DNA of 64,000 nucleotides, taken from positions 14,084,633 through 14,148,632 of the forward strand of contig NC_067286.1 of assembly GCF_020740795.1 (NCBI RefSeq), written 5' to 3'. This document shows, piece by piece, positions 45,697 to 58,205 of the stretch (position 1 is the first letter of the stretch; the number at the start of each line of letters is the position of its first letter). The position numbers were made by a program, and so were the translations under genes. The stretch comes from Apus apus. Taxonomy: Eukaryota > Chordata > Aves > Apodiformes > Apodidae. Under the pieces are notes generated by a model that worked only from the letters and a program-made list of their open reading frames with translations, searched no databases and was not told where the DNA came from.

Positions 45697-46415
45697 TTAC
45701 CCACTAATTGTTCTAATGGGATCTCTTTCAACAAAGGCAAGTAAATAGTATTTCAGAGAACAAAAAGCATCTTAGGTCAGCTTCCCAATTAAAAATATTT
45801 AATAGGTAAAACCAGGCAAAACAAATACACTTTCTTCCATGGCATATTGATATTTTTTAGCATTTAACTTTTTTCATGCCCAGGGCCTTTGTTTCTTGTT
45901 TCAATATTCACGGGTGACCAAAATAAAAATGTGTGTAGGATGTGAATGCATAGCCAACCACTGCTAACAGCTGGGGGGATAGAACATCAGCAATTAACTT
46001 TTAAATATTTTAGAATGTTTGGTGGGTATTTATACTGAATAAAGAGGCAGTCCATGAATTCTTCACAATTACCAAACACTGAAATTGTAATAAACCACAT
46101 CCCCACTCCCAACAGTTAATGTCCTTCTAAGACAGTTAAACTAGTCAATTAGGCACAAGAAAACAAGCATGGCTTCTGAAAATGAAAACGCTTCTACACT
46201 TAAGTTCAAGTGAGACTGAAGTCTGCCCCTTGCATTCTTCAGGAAAAACATGGTCAAAAGGGGACCACACAGAACCCAAGGTCTTTTGCCAAGTCCAGGC
46301 AGATGCAGCACATTTGTTAGAGGTGGATGGGGACTCATGCATGAAATGAAGCCTGTGCAGCTCCACTAACTAGCACAAAGAGGAGTAAAGCACAGAACTG
46401 TGCTGAAACCTGTTA

Positions 46416-46655
<240 letters not shown>

Positions 46656-46933
46656 TCAATAGCTCTCCCATCAAGGAAATACATTAGATGTTACATTTTC
46701 AACAGAACCCTGAAATCGTTCACCTAAATGAATTTCATTTTCTTTCCCCTTTCTGATGTGAGGTGGGTTTTGGAGAGGCTAGCTCTGTAAAGCTGCCTCT
46801 TGAGCATTGTAGATGGTAGGAAGATAATTACCAAAGACTGAATCCTAGACCAGTTTGGACAGAAAAATAATAAACAAGGTGTAGGGAACACATTTCACAT
46901 TTAATGTTCTAAAGAGCTATTTTTAGGGTGTTA

Positions 46934-47012
46934 AAAAAAACATACAAAAATCAAACCAAACAAAACAACAAACAAACAAACAAACACACACCAAAAAAAA
47001 CCCCACCAAAAA
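46934..47012. repeat. A/C-rich (CAAA)n tract
   Basis: Low-complexity stretch of CAAA, ACAA and CCAAAA units. The minus-strand transcript carries a TTTG-rich run here. Confidence 0.85.
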
Positions 47013-49455
47013 ACCAACAATTCCACAAATGCACAAAGGCAATTTTCCCTGCTCCAAACACATTTGTTTTCCCCATTCTAAGAAGAGAACTTGAGTTACA
47101 AAGTAAATGAATAACCAGGAATAACATCTTTCCATGCTTATAAAGACAAAGACAAAAAGAGAACACAGGCAAAAAAAAAAAAATTGCTAAATTTCCCCAT
47201 GTGGAATTGCTCTCCATAATGTGCCATTAGAAAGTACAGGTTATCAGGGAATGGTCAACAGGATCTCACCATAGATATTTTATTTTGTAGTGATTGTTAT
47301 TACTATTTAAAAATAAAACTATCTGCTAGTGAAGTAGTAGAGCTTTTGAGGCTGTTGTAATGCAGAACTGGAAGAAAGGCAACATTTTTTATTAGAGCAA
47401 CTGATACTGTTGGAAAACTCATTGGCTTATCATAATTTCTCCAGAAAGGGGCCAAAAGAGTGATCACACACCTAAAAGCATATCTGTTTTCCTTCCAGCT
47501 ATATCAGCTAATCCAATAAACAATAGGAACTCTCACCCAAACATAGTCTTTGTCTGCTAGACAGCCATTACACAACAGCCTCTTTCTAGTTGGACCTGAA
47601 TGCAGTTCAAACCATGAGCTGCCAAATACACCAGGTAATTTATCTTTTTCCATCAGCAGTTAAGGTCGCTTGCCCTGCTCATTTTTTCAGGCTTTCACCA
47701 AGCTTGCTTAGAAGTCATTATAGGATCCAATGTTCTCTGATAATCTAAAAGAACATGGTTATGCTACCCTGCTAGCATGCTTCTGAGTTCAGATGTCTGA
47801 TGTCTAACACAATTAGAATTTAATTGTATTTTATGAATTCTCTTCATTGGAAAATGAAACAGAAACAACAAAAAGAAATTTTAAAAGGCAGGAAAAATCT
47901 CCTAAGCAGCCCAGCTCACAGTCCCAAAATCTAATTCAAAAAGCGTTTATTTCTGCCTCAAGATGGAAACACTTCTGTAATTAGTATGAAATTCTCATCC
48001 CAATAATTGAGAAAATATTGCTCTGAGCATTCCAAGATTAACATGTGTTCCCTTCCCTTCCTTCTAATTGCTTGAAACCATGCCTTTGCTGCTCCTAATT
48101 CTCCATGTGATTGAAAAGTTACTTTTAATGTATTTTTTGAAAAACAGTAAAAAAGTTTTGAGGATAATCATTTTACAACTTTTGTCAAAAGTGTTCTTTT
48201 GTTCAGTGAAGACACAGGCAGTGTCAGTGAGAGGCACTCCATGCTGAGAACCAGCACAATGCCTGGGAATGCCATTCACATTTGGCTTACATTCTGCTTT
48301 TAGGTCATCAGCAAGAACTACTTCAAGGAATTTAGGAACAAGTAATGAGCTTGTCAAAATTCATTACAGGCGTATTATTTAATAAACCCTTCTAAATTAA
48401 TCTTAATTGGAAATTGACAGTAGAATGACATATCAGGGCAGATCATATTATGACATAAGCAGAAAGCTTAGAAACGTTTGACCATATGAGAAATCTGTTG
48501 CATGTCTTCAGTGTTGCTTAAATTAGAGAGGCAACCAAACAAACCTTCTACTGAAACTATGGGGAAAAAGTCTAGAGAATAAAATATTGTGAAATGGAGA
48601 GTGCAACACCTTGTCTGAAAGCTTCCCTTGAACCTACCTAAGGTTTCACATTGAAAAGACTGAATGCAAACAAATGGCTTTAGCAGACAAAGACTTAGGA
48701 GGAATTTTTTCTGCAGGTAGAAGCAATTGCCTCCTACCCCCAGACTGCATAAACAAGCAGGCATTTTAATCCATGGAGTGTAATTTTTTTCTTCTGATAA
48801 CAAAAGATAGACTAACTATAGCCTCTTAATTATCACAAAGAGGCAGATAACAATAAACAGGGAAAACCTTTGCTGAGCTCTCTGTAGACTATGTGCTTTA
48901 GCTAATTTAGGATCAAGCCTGGTCATTAAGTATATGAATCTCTATGCCTTAATAAACCTACCAAGCCTGAAATTTTGGCAATTTTTAAAAGGAAATGAAT
49001 GCACTTAAAATGTAATTGAGTTAGTATTATAGAGTAGAGAAAATAATACATTGCAATGCCATTCCTGCATGTTTTGAATTGCTGAATACAGTTTTATCTT
49101 TATTATTTTGCACAGTTCTTGAATTTCTAACATCAGTCAACAACTCAAAATCAAATGTTCTCCAGATATGAGAATATGTAGTGTCCTGTCCTACACTATT
49201 ACTGCATAAACAAAAAAAAAGTTTCCATTATTTTCAGCCTGATGGTAAGCAATAGAACATCCTGATATTGCCAGTCCTGAATATTCATATACTCAGAACA
49301 AAACTATCCAGAAAATACTTTTTTTTTTTGCAATTATTAAACTGCAAGGGTCACTTGCTTGTTTTTGCTTTTAAATCTTGGAGTAGCTGCTTTCAGACAA
49401 TCTATTTGCTTTCTAAGGAGGAACAACTCATTAAGAGCAGACACTTCTGAAGAAT

Positions 49456-49505
49456 GTTCACAGAGTCACAGAACAGCTGAGACTGGAAAGGATCTCTGGA
49501 GGTTC
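49456..49505 (-). mobile_element. CR1 LINE 3' tail fragment
   Basis: On the minus strand this reads as the CR1 3' terminus, with CCTCCAGAGATCCTTTCCAG followed by a tail ending TTCTGTGACTCTGTGA. It is severely 5'-truncated, or separated from the larger CR1 at 49785-50560 by exon 18 and flanking sequence. Confidence 0.75.
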
Positions 49506-49529
49506 CCATTAGTTTTTGAAGTGGTGTAC

Positions 49530-49565
49530 CTGAATTCTGTGTCAACAGGAGATTCTCTCTCTGGG
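49530..49565 (-). CDS. ABCC8: ABCC8 exon 18 (36-nt microexon): NBD1 linker
   Basis: Encodes (S)PERESPVDTEF(R); the bracketed residues use split codons. Human SUR1 has SPERETATDLDIR here, so SPERE and the terminal Arg are shared. The acceptor is a long T-rich tract ending CTGCAG; the donor is GTACAC. Length 36 nt, same phase as exon 17. The segment is an exposed, poorly conserved loop of NBD1 between Walker A and the Q-loop. Two CR1 fragments lie on either side, so the exon is easy to mistake for repeat sequence. Confidence 0.8.
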
Positions 49566-49784
49566 CTGCAGAAAACAAATACAAGGTGTTGTTTGTCTTT
49601 TTTTTTTTTAAATCAATTATTTTAGACAATGCAAAGAATACGTTAAGGTACTATCACTATGCTATAAAACAAAATGACTACATAAGAAAAAAGACTCCCT
49701 TTAGCATGCAAAAATTCTGTACTGTGTGATGCTAACCTAAAACAGGTATGGTTAAAGCTTCAGTTTTGAGAAGTGCTAAACAAC

Positions 49785-50560
49785 CTTGTAGAAAGTACAA
49801 CACCCACAAGCAAATGCTCGAGATCCTGAGCAACCCATTCCACTTCCTCACCACCCTTATAGCGAAGAATTTCTTCAAAATATCTAACCTAAATCTCCCC
49901 TCTCTCAGTTTAAAACCATTACCCCTTGCCCTATCACTCCCCTCTCTGATGAAAAGCCCCTCCCCAGCTTTCCTGTAGGCCCCTTTCAAGTACTGGAAGG
50001 TGCTATAAGGTCTCCCTGGAGCATTCTCTTCTCTAGGTTGAACAGCCCCAATTCTCTCAGCCTGTCTTCATAGCAAAGGTGCTCCAGGCCTTTGATCCTT
50101 TTGGTGGCCCTTCTCTGACCCTTTCCAACAGCTCCATGTCTTTCTTCTGCTGAAGGCACCAGAACTGTACACAGTATTCCAGGTGGGGTCTCACCAGAGC
50201 AGAACAGAGGGGCAGAATCACCTCCCTGGCCCTGCTGGCCACACTTCTTTTGATGCAGCCCAGGATGCAGTTGCTCTCTGGGCTCCAGCACACACTGGCG
50301 GCTCATGTTGAGCTTCTCATCAACTCCCACCCCCAAGTCCTTCTCCTCAGGACTGCTCTCCAGCCATTCTTCCCCCAGCCTGTATTTGTGCCTGGTGTTA
50401 TGCCAACCCAGGTGCAGGACCTGGCACTTGGCCTTGTTGAACCTCATGAGGTTGGCACTGGCCCACCTGTCCAGCCTGTCAAGGTTCCCCTGGATGGCTT
50501 CCCTTCTCTCTGGGGTGTCAACCACACCACACAGCTTGGAACTCCCTCCTATACTACACA
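49785..50560 (-). mobile_element. CR1 LINE fragment with C-terminal part of reverse transcriptase, broken
   Basis: On the minus strand it encodes the CR1 RT C-terminal motifs: LCGVVDTPERREAIQGNLDR, ANLMRFNKAKCQVLHLG, SSPEEKDLGV, and further on [20 protein letters not shown] and LGLFNLEKR. The middle part ([20 protein letters not shown]) sits in another frame (50057-50293), so the copy is frameshifted and non-functional. It is 5'-truncated and runs into the post-ORF segment (49785-49985). The 191-codon open frame at 49986-50561 is this relic, not a host gene. Confidence 0.93.
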
Positions 50561-50696
50561 CAGATGGGAGCAGAAGTTTTGCAGGGCTCAGTCTGACAAC
50601 GAGGTGACAAATTTGAGAAACAGGGTAAACGGGAAAGAAGGGGCTGATAAATTATTTCAGTAACAAAGTTCCCACTGACTTCAGCAGTGCTCCCTA

Positions 50697-51022
50697 CAAC
50701 TATCTCAGACGAGGTTGTAGTGAGGCAGGTGTAGGCCTCTTCTCCCTAGTGACTAGCAATAGGACAAGAGGAAATGGGGTCAAGTTACCACAGGGAGGTT
50801 CAGATTGAGTATTAGGAAAAATTTCTTCACAGAAAGAGTGGTGAGACATTGGAACAGGCTGCCCAGGGAAGTGGTGGAGGCACCATCCCTGGAGGTGTTG
50901 AAAAAAATGGATGGACATGGTGTTTCAGGAGATGGTTTAGTGGTCACAGGGGTGTAGGTCTGATGGTTGGACTTGATGATCTTGAGTCTTTTCCAACCTT
51001 GTTGATTCTATGGTTCTATAAT
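50697..51022 (+). mobile_element. CR1 LINE 3' fragment
   Basis: In + orientation: GACAAGAGGAAATGGGGTCA, an ATTTCTTCACAGAAAGAGTGG block, GGAACAGGCTGCCCAGGGAA, CCATCCCTGGAGGTGTT, TTGGACTTGATGATCTTGAG, and TTTCCAACCTTGTTGATTCT ending in a TTCTATGGTTCTATA tail. A truncated CR1 copy inverted relative to its neighbour at 49785-50560. Confidence 0.93.
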
Positions 51023-51521
51023 TTCCATACTAGTATCACTTGCCAACAGATGGACTAATCTGCTACTCCCCACACTTCTCAGCTTGCATGTGCCTGAAGA
51101 ATGCTAGGTGAGAAAATAAACCTATGACAAGATGTAAAAATTGAAGAGAAGGGTAATGGGGAAAATTTGTTTAAATCAATGAAACCTTTAAAGCTGTACT
51201 TGATACTATTTTTTCAGTGTAGCATTAGGGAACAATCTAGTTCAGACTTTGAGAGAAGTATTTTCCAAGACACACAGGAAAGTTAGGATATAACATTCAA
51301 AATCACCAAACAGCAATGTTTTCATAATGGCAATTCTGCTCTTATTTTTAAGTCACATAGGTAGTTTCAAAATTGTATGCTAAGCTCATTAATGCAGTGA
51401 AAGTTTTGCTGATTTTCAGAATTCTGACACTGAAATTGTAAGCATAGATTTTAGAAGCTTTTGGTTCTTGCTATTGCAATCGATTCAGTAGGAAGACCAG
51501 TAATCACACCCAATACTGTAC

Positions 51522-51557
51522 CTGACATCGTCCCCGGTCTCACTGTCAGATGTACAG
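51522..51557 (-). CDS. ABCC8: ABCC8 exon 17 (36-nt microexon): NBD1 linker
   Basis: Encodes (S)CTSDSETGDDV(R/S) with split codons at both ends. The human counterpart is SLPDSEIGEDP, so DSE.G.D is shared. Acceptor AATGCAG; donor GTACAG. The short acidic loop follows FWS of exon 16. Because exons 17 and 18 have the same length and phase, skipping either would remove 12 residues without a frameshift. SUR2 exon 17 is known to be skipped in some transcripts. Confidence 0.8.
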
Positions 51558-53734
51558 CTGCATTACAAACAGAAAGGAAAGACTGTTTACTTAAGTAAGC
51601 ACAGGCAATCTGCCCCAGAAAGAAAAACTATTAAATTCCACTTAGTGCACAGACTGCAAACAGTATTTATCACAGAGCTACAGTGCAGCATCTGTTCTTT
51701 TACACAAACTGACTTGATTTTAGCATTCAAAAAAAGCCCAACAAAAAAGGTGACAGCTTTGTTTTGTTCTGTTTTCTTATAAATATTTAGTTGGACTCAA
51801 CAAATAAAATCACCTTCACTCTGTTCTGGAGGTGCTAGCAGAATTGAGAATTCCTAGTGTGACAAGAATGCAGTTCCAGTAAAAATGAGCATTGTCAGGG
51901 AAAACAAACTGATAATCTGTGATACTGTAATTTTTCCATGGAGTAACTGCGCCTCTGCAGCATATAATAGATTAGTTTGAACCCCAAATCCCATCTCCAG
52001 TTGCCTTGCAGCACACTGCATTCTGTATCTGCCCTCTCCTTGGGAGGATGAGTCTGTATAAGTAAGTGTGGGCAGGTCTGAGGAATGGACAGGTTTTGTT
52101 TTTGCTGTTTTTGAATGAGTACCAAGATGTTCACAGACAGAACTGTTCTGACAGATGACTGGCCATACTTATTACTGATGCTAAATTCAGCTCCACTGAA
52201 AAAATAATAATAAAAAAATAATCTGTGGGTCAAGTGGTATAAGCAAAATCAAGGAGGAACTAAGTTTTCAGTGCTTTACAGAGAGCAGTCCATTAACTTT
52301 GTGTTAACAATGTTTGCTTAAAAGTATTCAGGAAAGAAAACTATACCTGCAGTTTAAAAGGTTGGTTTGAGACAGTTTCAAAAAGTTTATGCATAGTAAG
52401 CAATGACAGCATCTAAATTGAATTTGCTGTAGAATTTGAGAGAGCCAGCCAGCCACCAGTACCTTTATCCCAAAGGTCAGTGTATGAAATTAAGCTTTTC
52501 CACACTTAACTCACATTCTGCTGGCATATGCCTTGAAAAATTAGCTCTGGATGTCATTGTCAAACATACATTACTTTGACATTTCAACAATGGTGTAAGA
52601 TCACTGCATCCGTAATTGTCAGGAGTATGCAGGAAAATCAGGGAAAGATGGAATAGAGCAAAGTCAAAGAGGGAAAAAGTGGGTTGAAACAGCTAAGCTA
52701 AAATTCTCCAAATGGAGAACTAACTTTTCCAGCTATGGAACAGAAACACAGATCAGGGAACTGATCTACCAATACTTGGATACAAAGATTGTGGCACCTA
52801 TGAGGGAGTTGCTGTCATGCACACATGCTATATGTCACAGGTTCCCAGGATGTTCCCTGGTAGAATGGATGTCTGGCCTTTTTTGGGGTGGTTCATGCAG
52901 CAGAAAATCATGTTTCTTGTTCAGGGTCTTGGTGTTGTGCATGGAAGGGCTGGAAAAGATGGATGTCTAAAGAAAGATGAAAATATGTGCTACTGAGATT
53001 TTCAAGGCTTCAAATATCTACTTCCAATTTAAATACAATTAAGTACGTGGATGTTTCTACAAACTCCAGAAAAATGCTTATTTATAAAAAATTATTAATG
53101 TTTCATGCATCAACATAACTTTAAAAATACTGTCTTTTGATAAAAATGATCAACTCCACATCAAGTAGAAGAAAATATACTGTTAAGAACTTTAATGAAT
53201 CTAGCACTTCCTTCACGTTATAAGGACTCCAGATTCACATGGCAGTATGTATGTCCTGTTTAGAAACAAATAATATAATTCTGTTTAAGCAAACTGCTTC
53301 TTATTTAGATCAATTTTCTGATACTATTTACACCAAAAAGACGCTATAAACTGCTCCATGGTCTTGAGCTGGGACTATTTAAAGTGAGAGACTGCCCAGA
53401 AGATATTAGCATGGCATATACTGTAATTATTTACTCAATAACCAGCCAAAGCAATGCTATCTGTTCAGAATGTAAATAATGATTTATCTATTTTTGTTAA
53501 TCTTTAACCATATTATAAAATATTTATGCTGGGATGCTCTCAGCTTGCTTTGGACATGGGACACTAACAGAATCTTCCAGGCCTACACTGTAATACAAAT
53601 AACAAAATAAAATCCCAGATGAGCTAGTGCTCACTTCTGATTAGCTGACTCCTAGCCCAGGAATAAATTATATTTATTTTTAAGGTTTTGAAACTAATAA
53701 TTTTATAGGAATCACATAAAGATGATATGTAACT

Positions 53735-53860
53735 AATCCTGTTTTATCAATAGAGAAGGGAGGCACAAAGGAGGGAAATGACTGGTGCAAGGTTATCCAT
53801 TACACCAAGGGAAAGGCCAAGAATAGAATCCAGATTTCCTGAGCACTGAGTGACATGTCA
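53735..53860 (-). mobile_element. MIR-like ancient SINE relic
   Basis: The + strand reads ctgttttatcaatagagaag, ggaggcacaaagg, gaaatgactggtgcaaggtt, and aatagaatccagatttcctgag. This follows a reversed MIR consensus (a 'gaggcacagagagg-ttaagtgac-aaggtcacaca-gaacccaggtctcctga' pattern from memory). Such MIR copies are old in all amniotes. Boundaries are approximate. Confidence 0.6.
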
Positions 53861-54664
53861 GCAGGATGTATCCTTCATGTTCATTGCTGTGACCTTGGAG
53901 GAAGGGAAGGGGAAGGAAATTGGACATGAAATAATTTAGGACTATTCTGTAACGTGAATGACTGAAGCTAAGCATTTGTCTCATCCCAAAGGAAGAGCTG
54001 TATGTTGCTCATTTTGGTGACACATTTCAGTGCCTGAACTAAGGCTATGAGCTCTGGTGATTACTCAATAAGACTACTCTCCTTGAATCTGGGATAATAT
54101 TGCACGTACCTGGTCATAAGTTAGTATTTTCTTATCAAATTAAGGGAGCTTTCATCTGACAACTTTACAACACAGGTCCACAGCCTAGTCTGACTGCATC
54201 TGTCATTCTGAATAGACCAGAGCACATGGCAGCAGAAAGATGAGACAAAACAATCTGTCCCAGTGCAGCCACCACTTACAGTGCTAAGACTGTACCAGCC
54301 AGAAACCCCACTATACATATCTGACAGATAGCAAAGCAAATGTGATAACAACTGAATTTTATCTTATGATACTTTGGCACATAGAGAAGACATAGAAGCC
54401 AGTTTTGACCTTTACTCTGTTGTGAAGCACATACTTCTAAACAAGCTATTTAAAAACACAGTCTGATCAGAACTATCATGTCATCTGTTTTAGTTTAGCA
54501 TCAGACATTCGAATTAGACTTCTTAATCATGTTATGTCATCTGTAAAAAATTACAGCCTTGCTGAAATGAAATTAGTTGACCTAATAAAGCTGCAGGGAT
54601 TCTGTATGGTTCCTCACCACACTCTGAATTTCTGCTTAGGGAAGTATGTTTTAATGGATAGATC

Positions 54665-54775
54665 ACCACATTCTGGAACTTTGGCTTCTGTTCTCACCAG
54701 CTGAAAGGGTGACCTTCCTATGTTTCATTTTCCCCACTTATAAGGCAGAGAACCATCCAGCCTTGTAGTATTACT
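54665..54775 (+). mobile_element. Possible MIR-like SINE relic
   Basis: Phrases agctgaaagggtgaccttcc, tttcattttccccacttata and aggcagagaacc resemble the central core of MIR ('tgtgaccttgggcaagtcac-cctcagtttccccatctgtaaaatggg') but are decayed. Weak evidence. Confidence 0.4.
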
Positions 54776-55893
54776 ATTAAAGCATGTGCAACTCTGAGGA
54801 GTGAGACGAGCTTATGCATGAAGGCTGGATATATACAATATTTCTCTACAAACATTCAAGGAATATATGAGAATTGTTTCACAAAATTAGTGCAGAACTG
54901 GGCAACAATGACCCTCTGTCCACTACGGTGTGCGGGTTTGACTTAGAGTTGCATTGTTGTTCTCTTATTCCCAATCAGTAGGAAATAAAATTGTTTCTTT
55001 AGGTTCTTCTGCAATTTGTCAAGCTTTTCCTACAACTAATTGCATCCCAAAAGACAAAGTGTGGTCTTTATGGCTAGGAAGTTCAGTACTGTAAAACAAA
55101 CAGGCTAAAAATGTTCACACACATTGATCACTGTATTAGAGATTGCAGTAATTCACTGGAAACCACATACAGAACCTGCAATATATTATACCATCTGTCA
55201 GTTAGTTTGAGGGTCAAAAGATGAAGTCCTAGCAGTAGAGCTGTCATTTGGTAACAATTTTTTTCCAGCCTTCACAGCCAGTACACAAGTTAGACACAAG
55301 TACAGCCTACAGCTGCTGTCAGAATGAGGTTGCTGTGTCCCCTTGGGAAAGGAGGGAAGGACATGACTATCTCCCTCTTGTCAAATCAGGAAGAACGTGC
55401 TGGGGAAGTACCCTGAGGTCACCGACACTGCCACCATAAACATCTCTTCAGTTTCTCAGGAACTTGCTCAGTGCTGGGACGGAGCACACATCTAAGGGCA
55501 CAGCCAGGGACCATGCTTGGTGAGCTGGGACCTCTCTATGTTCCATTTAGACACAAGCTTAGACCAGAAGGTGCAAATGTCACTCTGTAGCAGCACAACA
55601 CCTCAGCTAATCAGTTCTGATTCCAAATTAGTTACAATTTCATTCAGACTATGTTGCTGGAGTGCAGAATGCCAAGTATGGCTCATTCCTATTGATGGAA
55701 TAGATAAGGTGTCTGATCATAGCTGGAGGTTCTTTCTGATGTGCTCTCCTACTGTTAGGATAAGGTGTTTGTCTTGAACATGCACCTACACAATCCCTGA
55801 CTTCACAAAAATGTTCCCAGGATAGATTTTGTTGTTTTTTTTTTTTTTTCTGCATTACTACTCAACTCAAGCTTTAATTTTTAAATAGCATTA

Positions 55894-56034
<141 letters not shown>

Positions 56035-56091
56035 TTACCAAATACTCACAGAAAAACATCTTACTCTGTGTATCTTGATGTCATTTTTTAC

Positions 56092-56167
56092 CTTGAGGGA
56101 TTCGGATATCAATGTTGGACAATGCTGGAGGACCTTCAGGTGTCCAAGTGAAAAATCCATTTGTGAT
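56092..56167 (-). CDS. ABCC8: ABCC8 exon 15: NBD1 start
   Basis: Encodes ITNGFFTWTPEGPPALSNID and IRIPQ. The Trp of FFTW is the A-loop aromatic of NBD1 (mammals: GYFTWTP). Acceptor GCATAG; donor GTAAAA. The intron to exon 16 is only 91 nt. Confidence 0.97.
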
Positions 56168-58094
56168 CTATGCCAAAAAGGAAAGAAATAATAAAGAGAA
56201 AACCAGCTTTAGAGCTGACTTCTTTATTCAGCAGACACTTTTTTCTTACACTGAACATAGGAACCACTTTGGCCTTTGCTCAATGCAGGAAACAGATCTT
56301 CAAGGGACAAATTTTGTACAGGACTGTATTCTGATGTGCAAGAATCTCTGAACTCAAACAATCACAATTAGAAAATTATTAAAAACTCAGGAGGGAAAAC
56401 CAGTTGCTGTTTAGGGCTTGTTTTGTTATTTGTAAGGTGAGAGCATGAAATAAGTGAAATGATTCTGACATGATTAAATCATATACAGGGTTGCTGTTTG
56501 CTATCTGCAGAGCAGTGAATGTCACTCTAGGCATGGTCCAAATTCCAAGAAGATTTGCAGAACACTTCACAGAAAATAGATGGTGCTGCCTATTACAGTA
56601 TTTTCCTTTGTATTTCTGATATGATTCTCACATAACCTAGGCTTTGCTAGACACAGAAATCTTTTCACCGAAAAGACTAAAAGCAAGAAACAAAGCCTGT
56701 TCAGGACTTGAAATGGAGGAGATTTCCAAGGATATTGTGAAAAACAGGTGACAATTTAAAAAGGCTTGTATTTCTACAGGACCCTCTCACTTTTTCAGAG
56801 CCACTGAAGCCTCCAAAGTATTTCAGCAATGTAAAGTACAATATTTTTTATCTGATCAGAGTGGAATGGGACACTTTCATCCTACCCTGGAGAAAAAAGT
56901 GATACTCTTACCTTGGGAAAGCACCTGAAAAAATGAACAAAGTAAAGTGAAAGAAAAAGAAAAGAAAAAAAGAAGAAAAAGGAAGTTCCTCCCTCTAGAT
57001 TACTGAAGGCAGCCAGAGAATCCTCTCTCAAAAAAATACCCCTTCATGGGCAATGAGCTGCAGACAGACAGTAACTGCAGAAGTTCCCTGACCCAGGTGC
57101 CACTGGTGACAGCAAAGTCAGCAGATGGAGCCAAAGATTATTGCTGGTCCTGACTTTCTATTCAAGAAATAAATATTGTCCTTGCAGAGGTTACTGCTCT
57201 GTCCGATCCTTTGTGACAAATTCCTTTGTTGTCCAGGCTGCCTATTGATCCAACATCTCACCTAAAACCCTCTCTCAAATATTCCTCATGCACCTGGCAG
57301 TCTGTTCAGGAAGGATCCTGCATCAAAGCAGCATGTCAGATGACAGCCTCTAAAAAGAACCCTGAAAGCACCACCAGTTGTCCCACTTATTCCCGTGAAA
57401 TCAAATTATTCGCTCTCTTGTGCTGGAAATGCAGCAGACCTCCTAAATAAACAGCATAATCACTATAACAACCATCAGGATTTTTGTGACTTCTGGCCAA
57501 TTCTATAGCAAATCAAGAGCATCAGTCTTCAAAGTGGCATGAGTAACCTTCATTTTTCCTTTAAAAAAATGAGGCCTTTGCGGGTTAGTTTTTACTTCAT
57601 TTTGAAAGGCAACTTGGAATTCCAAAAGCGGAAGGGAAGACCAATGATAAGATTACTTTAGAAATGTCTAAAACAAATTTGAATTTTCTTCATATAATTT
57701 TCTGTGCAGGCATTGGAAATGGAAAAAAGAGGCCATATACATAAAAAGTTGGACCACATGATCTTCCAAAGGTTCCTTCCAACATGGACTGTTCTGTGTT
57801 CCAACTTGGAAATTTTTGTTATGAGAAGAGGGCTAGTGACTTAAATACCTGAAATACAAAGTTTCTCAGGAAAATCTAGAGGGATACACACAGCTAATCA
57901 AAACATAGGGGTCAGTAGTCAATTCCTGAAAGGGAAGATACAGAAAAGAAAGGTGGAGTTTAACCTCTGACATGAGCACAAGTGTTTGACAGTTCACATC
58001 AAATGCTGGTTCTTGAATTTGAACTTGTCATCAGAACACAAAAATTACTATTAGTGAGCTATAGTAAGTGTTATTAGAGTGACCTTCATATCAC
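56168..58094. other. ABCC8: ABCC8 intron 14
   Basis: 1.9 kb. It holds an A/G-rich purine tract (56941-56982) and a short CR1 3' fragment (57745-57803). No exon seen. Confidence 0.6.
57745..57803 (+). mobile_element. Short CR1 LINE 3' fragment
   Basis: AAAGTTGGACCACATGATCT, TCCAAAGGTTCCTTCCAACA and a TTCTGTG tail are the last ~60 nt of the CR1 3' end. It is heavily 5'-truncated. Confidence 0.7.
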
Positions 58095-58205
58095 CTTTAC
58101 ACAAAAATCATCTGCTTCTGTGATGTTAATGGGTCTTCTCATGTGAGAACTGTAATTGTTCCAGTCCTCTCTGGCAGGCCTCTTGCGGTTAACGACTTTG
58201 AGTGG
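58095..58205 (-). CDS. ABCC8: ABCC8 exon 14: linker with RKR motif
   Basis: 37 codons: PLKVVNRKRPARED, then WNNYSSHMRRPINITEADDF and CVK. NRKRPARED matches human SUR1, where RKR (648-650) is the ER-retention signal masked by Kir6.2 assembly. The segment after it is divergent and shorter than human. Acceptor GCACAG; donor GTGATA. Confidence 0.96.

Larger units (their letters stand above)
49566..51521. other. ABCC8: ABCC8 intron 17, filled largely by CR1 copies
   Basis: This 1.96-kb intron between the two microexons contains a minus-strand CR1 (about 49785-50560) and a plus-strand CR1 (about 50697-51022), an inverted pair. The remainder is unremarkable AT-rich sequence. Confidence 0.85.

Noticed and set aside
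49530-49565. Exon 18 as an exonised CR1 fragment
   Set aside because: CCCAGAGAG and AATCTCC echo the CR1 3' region and CR1 pieces flank it. However, the encoded SPERE, its position, its phase and the total exon count match the mammalian SUR1 exon, so shared ancestry with that exon is the better explanation. A direct alignment to CR1 consensus would settle it.
49986-50561. 191-codon minus-strand open frame as a possible new gene
   Set aside because: It encodes C-terminal CR1 reverse transcriptase motifs with an internal frameshift, so it is a dead retrotransposon.
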